A stretch of 64,000 bases of DNA from Pinus tabuliformis (GCA_031772625.1 CM062817.1:887826184-887890183), one strand, 5' to 3'; shown: positions 35,066 through 47,874, counted from the stretch's first letter. The notes: a model not told the origin generated them from the letters alone. Made by a program: numbers and translations.

Positions 35066-35412
35066 ATTGACGCAGATGGTTGAGGAAGTTGAATTGCCGG
35101 TGTCGAGATTGCGCAAAGCCTAGGAGCTCTAACCTTCAGTTTGTTGGGGTTTAGGAGGTTGTGGGTAAGTTGCAAAGTGGAGCTAGTGGGGTACTGTAGT
35201 CAGAACAGTGCCTAATAGGGCAAGGCCAAGGAGGAGGGAGTTGCTACCGAGGGTTTCTAGCCAAGAAATCTGGATCAATGGTGCAGCTACACTAGCAATC
35301 GGAGTGGGGGCATCTCGACATTGGCAGAAGGGTTTCGAGGAGGGAAATTGAGGCTCAGAGGGAGTCACACCAAGAACTTCCAGAAGGAAAGTAGAGGAGC
35401 AGTGAGATAGCA

Positions 35413-36276
35413 GTGAATGGGGTAAGAGACCAGGACAGACAGGACGGAGCCTCAAACTTCATAGTCTGGAAGGCCAGAATCTTATCCGTTCTAAATAGGA
35501 ATCGTGTCAAGCACTTCGCCTTAAGGACGATAGCTATCCCAGTTGAACTAGCCAATAACGACAAGTACGAGGAGGCAATGGCGAGGGCCAAGAGCATCAT
35601 TCTTGACGAGGTCAAGGACCATGTAGTACCACATATTGTCGAAAAGGACACGACAAATGAGATGTGGGAGGCCCTAAAGTAATTGTACCAGCACACTTCT
35701 GTGCAGAGAAGGATGTTACTAGAAAATCAGCTGCGATCATACCAGATGTAGAAGGGAGAACAGATCGACCCATTCCTCGGTCGATTGAAGGAGATCCGAG
35801 ATCAGCTGACTTCCATAGGGGCAACGCCGGATCCAAAATTGATGGTGAGAACAGCCCTGAACGCAGTCTCAGAAGACTTCGAGGTGTTTGTCCAGAGTAT
35901 ACTGGGCAGGGCGACCCTTCCAGATTTGGAAGAAATGTGGGCTGCTCTTCACCAAGAAGAGATCAGAAGGTTAAGCAAGGCAGGAAGCAGCGGCAAGGGG
36001 ATCAGAATCAAGAAGGAGGAGGAGGTGGATGCTGCCCTAGCATCTGAGGGAAAGCAGGAGAAACGGAAGAAGAAGAACCTCTCCAAGGTCAAATGCTTCC
36101 ACTGTGGGGAGTTGGGTCATTATGCGACCCAGTGTCCAAAGAAGAAGAGCAAGGAAAAGGCCTTCGAGACCAAGACAGCGCCACCAAGGGCAGAGAAGGA
36201 AGTGGAGACAGACGATGACTGTGCCATGAGTGCTCACACGCCACTTGAGCGGAAGTGGGGAGACATCGAGTTGTAG
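35413..36276 (+). pseudogene. Copia-type gag with zinc knuckle, fossil
   Basis: Gag text (GASNFIVWKARILSVLNRN, AMARAKSIILDEVKDHVVPH) of the UBN2/retrotran_gag kind is followed by a CCHC knuckle (CFHCGELGHYATQC, about 36094-36135) and a charged end. It is related to the gag at 62676-63505. The frame is broken. No protease or polymerase follows before the next LTR. Confidence 0.8.
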
Positions 36277-36942
36277 TCAGATGGACTACAGGCGATGAGG
36301 GGCAGAATCCTTGAGGTACCTAACGCCTTGGATTAGACCTTGCTACGGGAGCCCCAAAGAGGAGTAGCAGTACTGGCGATGTCAGTAGAGACAGATGTGG
36401 ATGGAGCGACAGAGGGAGCTACAATGCAGGATTCCCAAGACAGCGTGAGGTAGCAGTGCAAGAAGCATGGGAGTGTTGCACCAGTGTAAGATGGCACAGA
36501 GAGGTGTGAAATGGTGCGAGATGCATGGAGTTGTTGTAGCAGTGCAGAGGTCAGAAAGGGAGAACTTGTCAGCGACAAAGGGAGTTTCAGCATCGAGGGT
36601 GTCTCTAGCCTGACAGAGATGTCAGAGTTGGGAGATCAGTTACTTACTTCTCAGTAACTGAGTTGCAGTGCAGCAGTGGAAGTACTATGGGCAGCATGGT
36701 GCAGCATGATGAGAGGGGTTGCAGTGGCAGTGGCAAGGCCATGGGCAGCAGCACTGATGCAAAGGGCGCTGACATACAGATGCAGCAATGGTAGTGGCAG
36801 AGCCATGGGTAGCAGTACAGGATGCAGCAGTGCAAAGGATGTTGGAAAGCAAGCCTAGCATCAGCACAGGGACCAATGTCGGATGATCAGAGTGATGCTC
36901 AATGAGGAGTATTACTGGAACAGAATCCTCCCTAAGAGGGAG

Positions 36943-38059
36943 TGTTGATTTGGGGTAGCATCAGATGTGCTCTAGCCACGAAAATTGGTGGAGAGGCTAA
37001 GGTACACGAGATCTCCAATATTGAGAAATGGTTTGGGCAGATTCTAAACAGTTTGGGAGATATTAACATAATTAATATTTTTAATGGAATCCCTAAGTCT
37101 AAAACTTAGGGAAAATAAAATACTAATGTGAATTAATATAAAACTGTGTTAGAATGGTCCAAAAGTCATGGATCAAGCCAGATCTAATCTTAGTCGTTGA
37201 TTAGGGACTTAATCTCGGTTGTTGATTTGTCAACGAGAAAAGAACAAGAGGAGGGTTGAGGGTCACTTGGAGAACACACCAAGAGATCAAGATTTCGATT
37301 TTCTGGGGTTGGGTTTGCTAAGAAAGTTGAGAGAGTGATCAGAGTTGCAGCTGAGGGGTAGTGAATACAGAAGTAGAGAGGCAGAGATAGCACCGGGAGG
37401 ATTAGCACAGTGGCTAGAGAGAGGGACGCAGAAGCAGCCAAGGGTTCACGCAGAGCCAACCAAGGCTCACGCAGAGCCAGCCAGGAGTTGTGCAGTGCCT
37501 GAGAGGGCCAGCGTGGGTGACGCAGAGGGCCAGAGGACTGATGAAGTGCCTGTAGAGGTTGATGCAAGCCAATTCAAAGTGACGCTGGGCTAACGTTGGG
37601 CCAAAAAGAGTCTGACGCAGTCCCTAGAGGCTGACGCTGGGGTTTTGTGAGGAAAATTGGAGTTGTGGAGCTGTCGAAGTGTTTATCTAGGGTTTCAGTC
37701 GGAATATCTGCTTCCGAGTAGAGAGGTACTACTGCTGAGATTTTTCTTTGTTGGGTGAGCCGGATTTGGCACCCAAATTGTATTCTGAAACTGCTTAATA
37801 AATTAAACCCTCAGACAGCTGCACCGGTTTTCCTGCATTGGGTTTTTCCGAGGACATTAGTCCAAAAACAATGGTGTCACTTGTGTGCTTGTTTCTGTTT
37901 CCTTGAGTTGATGATCTGTAATGTGTTGAGCATGCACTTGTATTTATTTCCAGTATTTCCATGGTAAATAACTTGTTAATTAACAGAACAAGAGGGTAGG
38001 AATAACTCAGAAAGTACATGAAGGGCTTCTAACGGGTTAGACTTAGAAATTCCAATAGA
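36943..38059 (+). repeat. Family-A LTR copy 2 of the gag-only complex
   Basis: Starts TGTTGATTTGGGG directly after the purine tract CCCTAAGAGGGAG and ends near AATTCCAATA. Copy 3 follows it without a gap. Confidence 0.75.
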
Positions 38060-39029
38060 AAATTGGTGGAGAGGCTAAAGCACATGAGATCTCCAAGACT
38101 CAGAAATGGTTTGGACAGATTGTACCCGATTTGGGAGATATTAAAATAATTAATATTTTTAATGGAGTTTCTAAGTCTAAACTTAGGAAAAATAAAATAT
38201 TAATGGGTATTAATATAAAACTGGGTTAGAAGGTTCCAAAAGTCATGGATCAAGCCAAATCTAATCTTAGCTGTTGATTAGAGATTTAATCTCGGTCATT
38301 GATGGACCAACGAGAAAAGTATAAGAGGATGCTTGAGAGTCAGTTGGAGAATACACCAGAGTGATCAGCGATTCATTTTGATAGAGCGGGGTTGCTAAGC
38401 AAAGTTGAATCAGTGATTAGCAGTGAGGGGCAGTGAGAATGAGGCAGAGAGGCAGGGACAATACTGGGAGACCAACACAGAAGCAGAGAGAGCGAGAGCA
38501 ACAGTCAGTCCAAGCTACGCAGAGCCCAGCAGAGGCGGCGCAGAGCCCAGAGAGACTGCGTCATCCACGCAGAGGGCAGAGGGAGTGACGCAGAGGGTTC
38601 TGGGGCTGACGCAGTGGCCAGAAGAGCCAGCGCTAAGCTTTAGTTGTGCAGGAGAGGGTTTCATGGGACAGGTTTTCTGAATACCTGTTTCCGAATATAG
38701 AGGTATTGTTGCCAAGTATTTTTCTCTGTCGGGTGAGCCGGTTAGGCACCCAGTTGTACTCAGATAAACTGCATAATAATATAACAATTTGAATAGCTGC
38801 ACCGATTTTCCCGCATTGGGTTTTTCCAGGGACATTGGTCCAAAAATAACGGTGTCACTTGTGTGCTTGTTTTCTTTCAATTGATGATTTGTAGATGTTG
38901 AGACTGTACTTGTGTTTATTTTCAGTATTTACATGGTTAAATAACTTGTTAAGTAATTAAACAAGTAGGCAAAATAAACCAGATAGTACACGAAGAATTT
39001 CTAACGGGTTAGACTTAGAAATTCCAACA
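38060..39029 (+). repeat. Family-A LTR copy 3 of the gag-only complex
   Basis: Aligns with copy 1 from just inside the LTR start and ends ...AATTCCAACA at 39029, where the host LTR resumes. Confidence 0.75.
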
Positions 39030-39555
39030 GTAGTTCACAGAGAGCGACCAAGTTTGTCATATTCGCTTGCACAGCGCCTCCTCCTTGCATTCGGGACTCC
39101 AAGATGAGATTTCAGTATTCTGAAGATTTCGCTCAATGACAGAAGTGTTCAGCAGTAGGCTACAGGCAGTGACAGTACATTACAGTTATCTGAATCAGAG
39201 TTTTCATGTTTAGATGCATTTCACGGATATTCTAATTGTTGTGAAGATATGGATCATTGTACTCTCTTTTGCTGAATCATTTGATGACAATCTATTAGAA
39301 GAAGATTTGCAAGGGTTTTTCCTTGGTCGCTGACCAATCCTGGTGTCTCTATGTGTGCATGCTTTTCTTCTCTTGTTCCTTTACGTTCAGCTACATTGAT
39401 GATGATGTTATTGTTCTTTCTATATAATTGCATATGTTGATGAGTAATGATGTAAATAAGAACAATGTTATGATGTTATGGGGTGAACTTAATGTATTAA
39501 TGAATAAATGCAATTATCAAAGAAAAGAACAATGTAGCCCTATGAAAAATTAACA

Positions 39556-39567
39556 TGGTATCAGAGT
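39556..39567 (+). other. Primer-binding site of the 17.8-kb element
   Basis: TGGTATCAGAGT, directly after the LTR end TTAACA. It is of the initiator-Met-tRNA type used by many plant LTR elements. Confidence 0.8.
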
Positions 39568-41604
39568 TGGGCTGAACAAAATCCATGGAGATCACCCCCA
39601 TGGAGACACTTTGGATGGAAGCAAGAAGAGGATGGTGGAGACCTAAAAGAATCTTAGGGTATGAAGAAAACCCTAGGTACTTATTGCATAAGGAGTTGAA
39701 GGTTAGGGTTTGAGAGAAACCCTGGTTTATGGCAAAAACTTGAGATTTGATGTATGAAACTATAGCATGGTCTATGTGAAGATGCTCAAGCACTTGGGAC
39801 AGATTTGATGAAGCCCTAGATGGTTGGTTGTTGATAAAGTTGGTTGAAGGCAACATTCTTATCTGGACTATGGGTAGTGATAACTCTTGAAGGCTGGTTC
39901 AAGAGGGAGAGGATCACCTCTCATTAAAAGATAAGTACTCCTTGACTTATGATGTTTCTTTGTGTCTTTACTCTTGTTTAGACTTATGGATCTGATTATT
40001 ATGATTATTGTTTTGATCATTGCTTATACTTCCTGCATGTATATTTGAGTATATGAATGTATCTAACCTCCTTAATGAGATGTGATAAGTGGATCCCTCC
40101 TGAGGATCATTTGAGATGCAGGAAAGAAAAGTTAGATCTGGAAAGAGGTAAAGAGGCACTTGATGAAAAGGTGACAAGCACTACAAGCTGCCTATGAGAA
40201 GGTGCACAGGTATTTGAACACTACAAGGTATGAAAGGTATATTGTTTCAATGCTATGTTTCAGCTATAACATTGGATGACTAGGTAAGCCTTATGGTATG
40301 TTGATAATGTTTCCTTCGCAAATGGCTCGTGCTTGCATTGAAAGAGATTTGATTTATGTTTCCTATGATGAAATGGTGCACCTGGTATTGAATATTTTGA
40401 TCGCGATGATCTTCTTGATTATATACTTATTGTTGATCTTGGATATAGTGTCATAACTTTATGTTTGGCTAACATCTATTGTTCTTGGAGATCCTGATTC
40501 TGTGAAGAAGGCTAGTACCTTGACTCTAGTAAATGATACTCTTGACACTTGACATGCATAAGACATTATGGATCTCTTATAGAAGGTTACCTCCTCGATA
40601 TTGATAATGCTTGTGATAAGTATGATTTATTGAATGACCTAACTTGGTCCTATGGTAACCTTGATGATAGAACTATGAGATTGATACTCTAGATCTCTTA
40701 TTAACCATAGTCATGTCTTTGATAATGGCATATGGTAAAACTGAATGCCCTAAACCTGATGGATTGAATTGATAGAAGTGATATTGTGTTCATCATCTTT
40801 GAAGTATGTTGTCAAACCTGTTTGTTGTCCCTATTATGTGAATTTAAGCTTTTGATGAAAGATTGATGTCATGATGTGATGATATAGTAGCTAATATGAC
40901 GATGATGGATATATGTTTGATTCCATGATCTAACAGATATGATGTTGCATGAATCTAGTAAAGATAGGTTGATGACATGAAAGAAGACGAATGAAGTAGA
41001 TTCCTAGTCAGAGGGAGAATCTCTTCTCAAGATTCTTACTCTTATTACTACTTACATTATGTATTGTTAGAATATGATTTATGTGCATCTGACATTATTG
41101 ATCTGCAGCAAGGTCTCATATTTGAAGCCTGTACAGAAATTAGGGTTTCTTCTCCGGACGCAAGCATAGAACTGGGAATACTCGTCCCTTGACGCACGCA
41201 TGCTATAAGGCCCAGATAGCCTCCAAAGTCCAGACAGCTAAAGTCGCTCCCATGCTAACCTGAAGGGAGCATCCAGAGGTTTGACTACTATTGAGCATCA
41301 TCTGAAGATTTCTAAAGTTGTCTGAACTCTGAATCAAGATGTTCACCTGGAGGATGTCAGTTCTACAGACAAGTAGCAGATATTTGAAAGATCTGAAAAC
41401 AGGGAAGTTTGAATGTTTGCAAGTGACCATGACATACATATAGATATGCCATTATGTTTGGAGTTTGTGCTACAAGAGTTTGACATGGTTTGGCTAATTG
41501 ATATATATGAGTTGTATGATGTCTGATGATGACGTAGATCTTTGACTCAATGATTGAGATATGTCTTGGACTATAGATCTTACTATGATAGAAAATTTGG
41601 ATAT
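39568..41604 (+). other. Non-coding internal region of the 17.8-kb element
   Basis: No gag or pol text on either strand. The sequence is unusually rich in TGATG/GATGA words over about 2 kb. It continues beyond the solo LTR at 43030-43912. Confidence 0.6.
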
Positions 41605-43024
41605 TGTAATATTCCTAGGGAATCTTTACAATAATTAACAAAGCAAACATAAACATAAAAACCATGAAAATCAAACACATGAATCAGTCCATGAAATTGC
41701 ACCAAAAACTGCTTTGTTGAGCCATTTTATTATAATATGAAGAGGGTACAATGAGGTGTTGGAAAGAGTTCACCTGGACTTGCTCAAGGCAACCTAGCTA
41801 AGCCCAAATGAACAATAAATCCCTCCCAAATTTGATGCAGCTCTCTCCTGGCTTTGTGCTAAAACTGCCAAGAAATATGTTGTTGGCTGTGAAGAACTGC
41901 TGCTAGGGCCTCCTCTAGTGCTCGGAAAATTCTGGGAAATTAACCCCAAGCTCTCCACCAAAAACCCACAAAGGAATTGGCCAAATGTTGACCTCGGAAT
42001 TTGGCCCAAATTTCCCCTAGCTCCTCTTGTTGTTGGCTGAGTTGGGACCCCTGTTTGACCCCTCAAATCTGCCCAGAAAATTCTGCAATTTTAGATATGA
42101 GATCCTTGTCAAAAACCCAGAAAGGGTTTCCCTTGGTTCCAACCTTCAAAATTTGACCCTTCACAGCTTGGCCCTCCACCAAATTCGAATTTTGTTACTG
42201 TGGCTGCTCCTATCAATCTCTGCTCTCCAAACTACAACAATCCTCCTCCAATGGCCCTCCAAATGAAATCCCAGTAGCTCAACTCCTAAATCCTTCTCTT
42301 AAGCCTCCCTACAATCAACTCCACAATGATTGTGCAGTCCTGGGACAAATCTACGCAGGCCCAACCAAAGAAATATGTCTTGTTGAGAAGGGCACTCTCA
42401 ACTTCGGTAAAATCTCTTCCTTCACTTGCAATTTGGACAAGGAATTGCCCAATAATGGTATAGCCTCTAATTTCAGTACCCCACTTTACCCAAGAATTAT
42501 GTGGTTCTTCTTTTGCGTCCAAGCTGAAGCTAAGGCAAGTCGTACCACTTGAGACTGGTCGCCCACGTCTCCACAAAGTCATGACAATACCTCCCTAGGG
42601 TGGCACTCGTGGTCCACCGAAGAAGAGGGTGAAATTTCCCCTTGGAAACCTCTGGTGCTAAACAACACTTGTGACTCAGCTGAACAGCGAGAGCAACAAT
42701 GTGTAAATGTCAAATTATCAAAAAGGTGTCCAATGCCGCCTTCAACCCTCTATTTATAATTGGTGCCTCACCTTTCCTTGTGGGTCCCTCATCCAAATAT
42801 TTCGACCTCCATTCCACAAAATTGATTTTTCCTCCAAGGGGGGCATATTCCACAAGGGGTGGCCCCCATATTCCACTAATATTGAAGTTTTTGATTTCTC
42901 GTAAGTCCCATGTACCAAAAATGTCTCTAATGCCCAGATTACAAAATTGTGCTATGCTTAGCACTTCCCCAATAAACTTAGTTAATCCTGTTAAATAAAA
43001 AAAATCAAAATTGATGATATCACA
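41605..43024 (-). repeat. Solo LTR, family C relative, TSD GATAT
   Basis: 1420 bp running TGTAATATTCCTAG...GATATCACA, with perfect flanks GATAT (41600-41604 and 43025-43029). Its reverse strand shares the TGGGGGCCACC block with the LTRs at 716 and 48099, so it lies in minus orientation. The open frames inside it are incidental. Confidence 0.85.
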
Positions 43025-43912
43025 GATATTGACATGATGTCTAATGTTTTGACTTGACAACTGATGATTTGCCCTGATGTCAATGATATATGAGCATAGT
43101 GACTTCCAATGAATTGTATTATGGGAATGACTTGATTGATATTGTGTGGTTGATGACAAATTGTTGGCATGATAATAGATGATGTCATGACTTGATGAAA
43201 TCCCTACTTGTCATTTGGTTCAAAGAATTGACACTGAGATATTGATGACTCTTAATATTAGTATATATCTGGCTTCTAAACTTTAATGAGCTTATTTAGT
43301 TGATTTGATTATAGGGATTTATAAAAAGTTGATGGTTTGGTAGAGTGTTATGGTTGCAGTGAGCATTAAGCAAGCTACCCTAATCCTCACATGTTCGCAT
43401 TGACAGTTATCTAATGAAGCCAGGATGATGTGTTGATCCATGCCTTTACCTCAAAATTGCTCCAAGGTATGACCTTGATTTTGATTTTGGTTTTTATATA
43501 TTGATGATCTACTATTGTCAAGTAAAGAGCCTCTGATGATATAAGTAAGAGGGAGATGGCTTGTGAAGCTTGTAATAATATATCATGGCATGATGAATCA
43601 ATTTCTGAAGTTGGGAAAAGATAATCTATATTGTGAAACTATTAAAGAAGCATTAAGAAGTGGAAATGCAAATCCTTGGACACTCTGATTTGAAGTTAAA
43701 GATGTTGTTGAACTTGACATGGCATCCGATAGTTGATTGAAGCATTGATGTTTCGTTTTGAACATCCATCTGTATATATATGATGTGCATAGAACCTGAA
43801 TAAGTTCATGATTGAGCCGCTTCATACACATTTCCGCCAAGAATCCTTCGAGATGTTTGCATGATATGATATATTCTTGGTCTAAGATATTCTTATGATA
43901 TATGACTGTATG

Positions 43913-44244
43913 TGTTAGGTCCCTATACTACTAGTGTAACCCCTTATTGTTATTAGTACAACCCCCTTATTATATTGTTGGGCCCATGTAGTCCCCATAT
44001 TGTTATTATTGTGCCCCATAGAAGCCCACTATTGTTATTATTGTGCCCTTACATTATTATTGTTATGTCGGCTCTGATTATATTCTGACCCCTTAGACTC
44101 CTATATATAGAAAGGAGTTCTTGTCATTTGTATCATCCAAGAATTGTTCATTTGTGTAATGTAAAGGAGGTTTCCCCTTCGAAGAGGCTGAATTCTAAGG
44201 CGTTGATCTATCTTTTTATCTTTTTGTGAGCTGGTTTCCTAACA
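43913..44244 (+). repeat. 5' LTR of the short chromovirus
   Basis: 332 bp, TGTTAGGTCCC...TTTCCTAACA. Its body repeats words such as ATTGTTATTATTGTGCCC. A TATATATAG promoter box lies near 44103. Confidence 0.9.
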
Positions 44245-44284
44245 TTTGTTATCAGAGCTTTGGATTCTAGGGTTTCGCTACTCC

Positions 44285-44655
44285 AAATAGGGCATCGTGG
44301 AATTTTTGCTATAACTTTTTTTCTGCGACGTTTCAGAAGCGGAAAAAAACCCATTTGAGACGAAATCGTGCTGAACCTCGGGTCCGAATTTCAGAGCTTG
44401 TCTCACTATATTTTCGAAGATATGATCCAAGGAAGTTAGGTTTTTGCAAGCTCCAGAATTTAAGCTAAAACAAGTCATCGTGGGATTTGCACTATAACTC
44501 TTTCGCTACGAAGTTTCAGAAGCTAAATCACCCACCCATTTGAGAATAAATCGGTCTGAACCTCAGCTCCGAATTTCAGATCCTGTCTCGCTATATTTTC
44601 GGAGATATAGTCTGAGGAAGTTAGGGATTTTGCAAACCCCCGAATTACATTCCAA
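44285..44655 (+). repeat. Tandemly duplicated leader segment of the short chromovirus
   Basis: Two consecutive diverged copies of about 185 bp. Both run from CATCGTGG(G/A)ATTT through GTTTCAGAAGC and CCGAATTTCAGA to GGAAGTTAGG, and a partial third begins near 44660. Confidence 0.65.
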
Positions 44656-45112
44656 ACAGGTCACCGTGGGAAAATCGTCATAACTGTCTCTCTAAGCATC
44701 AGATTGAAATTTCGTAAGAAGTTACAAAAAGAGGACGGACTGTAGTTTCTTGTATATATTTTTCAGATCCAAAGGTCAAAACAGTGACACGTGGCACTTC
44801 ATACAAGTTTGCTCTTCTGAAAAGATATATAATCAGGTCATCTTGAAAGATTGTGCATAAATCTTTCTTAGAGAATCCAATTTCGATCAGATTGGTGGCA
44901 TTGGAAAGAGGACACAGAGGGCTACGACAGGTCGCGATTTCAGAACTGGAAGAGCTGAAATCACAGAAATACATCAGATTCAATATCAGGCTCCTACAAA
45001 GTGAAAAAAAAAGGTGTGTAGTTTTGTTTTTTTTTCAATTTTTGCATAAGCTTGGTTTGAAAAAATAGTTTGAAGGAATTCAAAGGGCATAGTGAAGCAT
45101 TATTATCGGTAA

Positions 45113-46839
45113 TTGATGTCGCGAAGAAAGAAAATGGAAACACCTAGTAAGCAACTTGAAAGCTCTAGCATGACTCATGAAGAAGAGGAAGAAATGCAAC
45201 ATGGTATATCAAAATTACAAGACCAAGTACAACAAATGTCACTCGCACAAAAAGTAACAGAAGCTAATATGGATGATTTAAAGAAAGACGTAGAAGCTAA
45301 GATGGATGGTTTAAACTTAAAGAAAGGCATGGAAGCTAAGATGGACGGTTTAAAAAAGGCGTAGAAGCTAAGATGAATGGCGTGGAAGCTAAGATGGACA
45401 GCATAGAAGCTAAGATGGATGGCGTGGAAACTAAGATGGATGATTTGGAGACAGATTTGAAGATAGGCATGGAAGATTTGAAGACAGATTTGACAAAGTT
45501 TCTACAAGAAACGCTTACTAATGGCGAAAAAGTAGCAAATGAAACTCATGATGAAAACAAAATAAATGTTAATCATAATTTCATACACTAACGTTGGATC
45601 GAAGAACCACCATGTTCCAAAGATCGATATGAGGAAGCTTGATGGCAAGGATCCCGGAGCATGGATACTACAGATGGAGCAATTTTTCGATCTCCATAAT
45701 GTGCAAAACACACAAAAAGTACGCATTACAACTTTATATTTGGAACCAAATTAGTTTGTATGGTATCGATCGCTTTGCTCTCGTAAACAAATTGTCACTT
45801 GGGCTATTTTTACGGATGAAATGATAGCACATTATGAGGATACAAAAAGCAACACTTTTTTTAGCCAATTGATAAATCTCAAACAAAAGGGTTCAATGAT
45901 GGAGCACATTGAGGACTTCCAAAACTTGAATATAAGGGTAAAAGATATTCCAAAGGAGCATAGGATTGATATGTTCAAAGGGACTTTAAAAGATAACATC
46001 CAACACGAGGTTCACCTTTGGGAACCAGATTCATTGGAGAAGGCATTCAGGTTGGCAAGAAAAATGGAAAGCAAAATTATGGCAACAAGGAAGCCTACCA
46101 CTCACAATCATAAAGATGGAAGTGTTGCTGCCCCTAGCCATCCACAACCTACAAGGTTGACACCACAACAATTGGAGGAAAAAAGAGCAAAAGGGCTGTG
46201 TTACAGTTGTAATAGCAAATACACTAAAGGTCATAAGTGTGCCGAGAAGAAATTATTTTACATAGATTGTGAAGAGGAGGAAGAAAATGAACAAGAAACG
46301 TCAAAAGAAGAGGATATACACCAGAAAAAAACCCTAGAAAAAGAAGAAATGAATCCATCCATATCTTGTAATGCATTGGCTGGAATTACCACTCCTCAAA
46401 CTATCAAGATAGAAGGGCATATCAAGAAGAAAAAGGTAATAGTGTTGATTGATTCGGGAAGTACCCATAATTTTATTCATTATAAGATAGCCAAAGCATT
46501 GAATTGCTTCCTATACCAGAGATTCAAGTGATGATTGCAAGTGGAGGAACCATAAATTGCTCAGGAAAGTACCATAATATCAAGCTATCCATGGGAGAAT
46601 ATGTATTGAATAGCCCAATGCTTTCCATTTCAATGGGTGGTGCTGATGTTGTACTAGGAGTCCAATGGCTACAATCCTTGGGTACAATAGCTTTTAATTT
46701 TCAAGAACTTTTCACGAAATTCTCTTCAGAAGGAAAGGAAATTGAATTAAGGGGTATCAAAGGAAAACCTGGAAAGATAATCAACTCTAACAGCATGACA
46801 AAGCTTCTAAATAAAGAACAACGGGGTGTAATTGTATAA
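45113..46839 (+). pseudogene. Chromovirus gag and protease with a repeated coiled-coil motif, fossil
   Basis: The N-terminal part has about six copies of EAKMDG(V/L)-like modules (45290-45470), predicted to form a coiled coil. Gag text (FFSQLINLKQKGSMMEHIED) follows, then a CCHC-like knuckle (CYSCNSKYTKGHKC, about 46200-46240) and the aspartic protease signature LIDSGSTHNFIH (about 46440-46480). The order is usual for chromoviruses. It is broken in a few places. Confidence 0.8.
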
Positions 46840-47159
46840 TTATGTTCACTAGAGGATCCCACATCGAAATCATGTATTTCTCCAAATCTCCAAAACGTTT
46901 TGGACAATCATTCCAAGGTATTTGAGACTCCCAAAGGCCTCCCACCTATTCGTGATCATGATCATGCTATTCATTTGATTCCACAAAGTGTTCCTCCAAA
47001 CATCAGGCCTTACATATATCCATATGCCCAAAGGAATGGGAACTCATTCAAAAGTTGCAGAAGGTCCCAGTTCAAACAATATTGCGAGAACTTGACAAGG
47101 AAGGAAAAATCATATTGGAACCTCAAGCAGTGATAGAACCGAGAAATCGAAAGCTACGA

Positions 47160-47285
47160 AATAAATCAATTTTAGAGTATCTCATCTAATGGAAGAACTT
47201 ACCCACTGAAGATTCCACATGGGAGGACAAGAATTTATACAGAAGCATCAACTACTCAAGCGTTGAGGACAACACTTTTTGAAGG
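47160..47285 (+). pseudogene. Chromodomain tail of the short chromovirus, fossil
   Basis: Text WKNLPTEDSTWEDKN, close to the 3' LTR, matches the chromodomain core at the integrase end of chromoviruses. The homologous segment in the element at the window start is WKNLLDEDATWEGEH. Confidence 0.75.
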
Positions 47286-47294
47286 AGAGGGGCA

Positions 47295-47626
47295 TGTTAA
47301 GTCCCTATACTACTAATGTAACCCCTTATTGTTATTAGTACAACCCCCTTATTATATTGTTGTGCCCATGTAATCCCCATATTGTTATTATTGTGCCCCA
47401 TAGAAGGCCACTATTGTTATTATTGTGCCCTTACATTATTATTGTTATGTCGACTCTGATTATATTATAACCCCTTAGACTCCTATATATAGAAAGGAGT
47501 TATTGTCATTTGTATCATCCAAGAATTGTTCATTTGTGTAATGTAAAGGAGGTTGCCCCCTCGAAGAGGCTGAATTCTAAGGCGTTGATCTATCTTTTTA
47601 TCTTTTTGTGAGTTGGTTTCCTAACA
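47295..47626 (+). repeat. 3' LTR of the short chromovirus
   Basis: 332 bp, TGTTAAGTCCC...TTTCCTAACA, preceded by the purine tract GAAGGAGAGGGGCA. Confidence 0.9.
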
Positions 47627-47857
47627 GTATGGAGATGCTGATGTTGATTATTGATAAGCACATATGAGTGTTGCCTTAGTATGAGATATGACATGATGAG
47701 AGGTCCGTGGCACAATCGAGGTTGAGTATGATGTTGCTAGCATGACTAGCTATGAGCAGGTTGAAGAAGCTCCTTAGAGAGTTGTATGAGCATGATCTGG
47801 ATATGACATGGATACATTGCGATAATAAAGAGTGGGATCCGATTGGCAGAAAATCCC

Positions 47858-47874
47858 ATATATATATATATATA
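47858..47874. repeat. (TA)n microsatellite
   Basis: About eight TA units in the internal region of the 17.8-kb element. Confidence 0.8.

Larger units (their letters stand above)
34149..39029 (+). mobile_element. Gag-only copia element complex (TR-GAG type) with three LTR copies, fossil
   Basis: A 4.9-kb unit inserted in the 5' LTR of the larger element. It reads LTR (34149 to about 35065), gag region (35413-36276), GCAGT-rich tract, purine tract, LTR (36943-38059), then a further LTR copy (38060-39029). The first and last LTR are more alike than either is to the middle one, so the unit probably arose by recombination between family members. No pol is present, as known for TR-GAG elements, which borrow pol from relatives. 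The flanks GCAAT and GTAGT each differ by one base from the GCAGT found at the uninterrupted paralogous site (50815-50819). It is old and broken. Confidence 0.8.
33565..39555 (+). repeat. 5' LTR of the 17.8-kb element, interrupted
   Basis: The LTR parts are 33565-34148 and 39035-39555, together about 1.1 kb, matching the uninterrupted 3' LTR (50236-51356). The gag-only complex lies between them, with its target copies at 34144-34148 (GCAAT) and 39030-39034 (GTAGT). Confidence 0.9.
43913..47626 (+). mobile_element. Short Ty3/gypsy chromovirus derivative, TSD GTATG, fossil
   Basis: Two 332-bp LTRs (43913-44244 and 47295-47626) differ at roughly a dozen positions by eye. The perfect flanks GTATG (43908-43912 and 47627-47631) prove the borders. 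The internal part shows a primer-site region (TGTTATCAGAGCT near 44247), a long leader, gag, an aspartic protease and, near the 3' LTR, a chromodomain. RT, RNase H and the integrase core are not seen, so it is non-autonomous. It is inserted in the 17.8-kb element and is therefore younger than it. Confidence 0.9.

Noticed and set aside
41794-43159. Several 90-150-codon frames on both strands
   Set aside because: They lie in or across the end of the solo LTR 41605-43024 and show no protein family.
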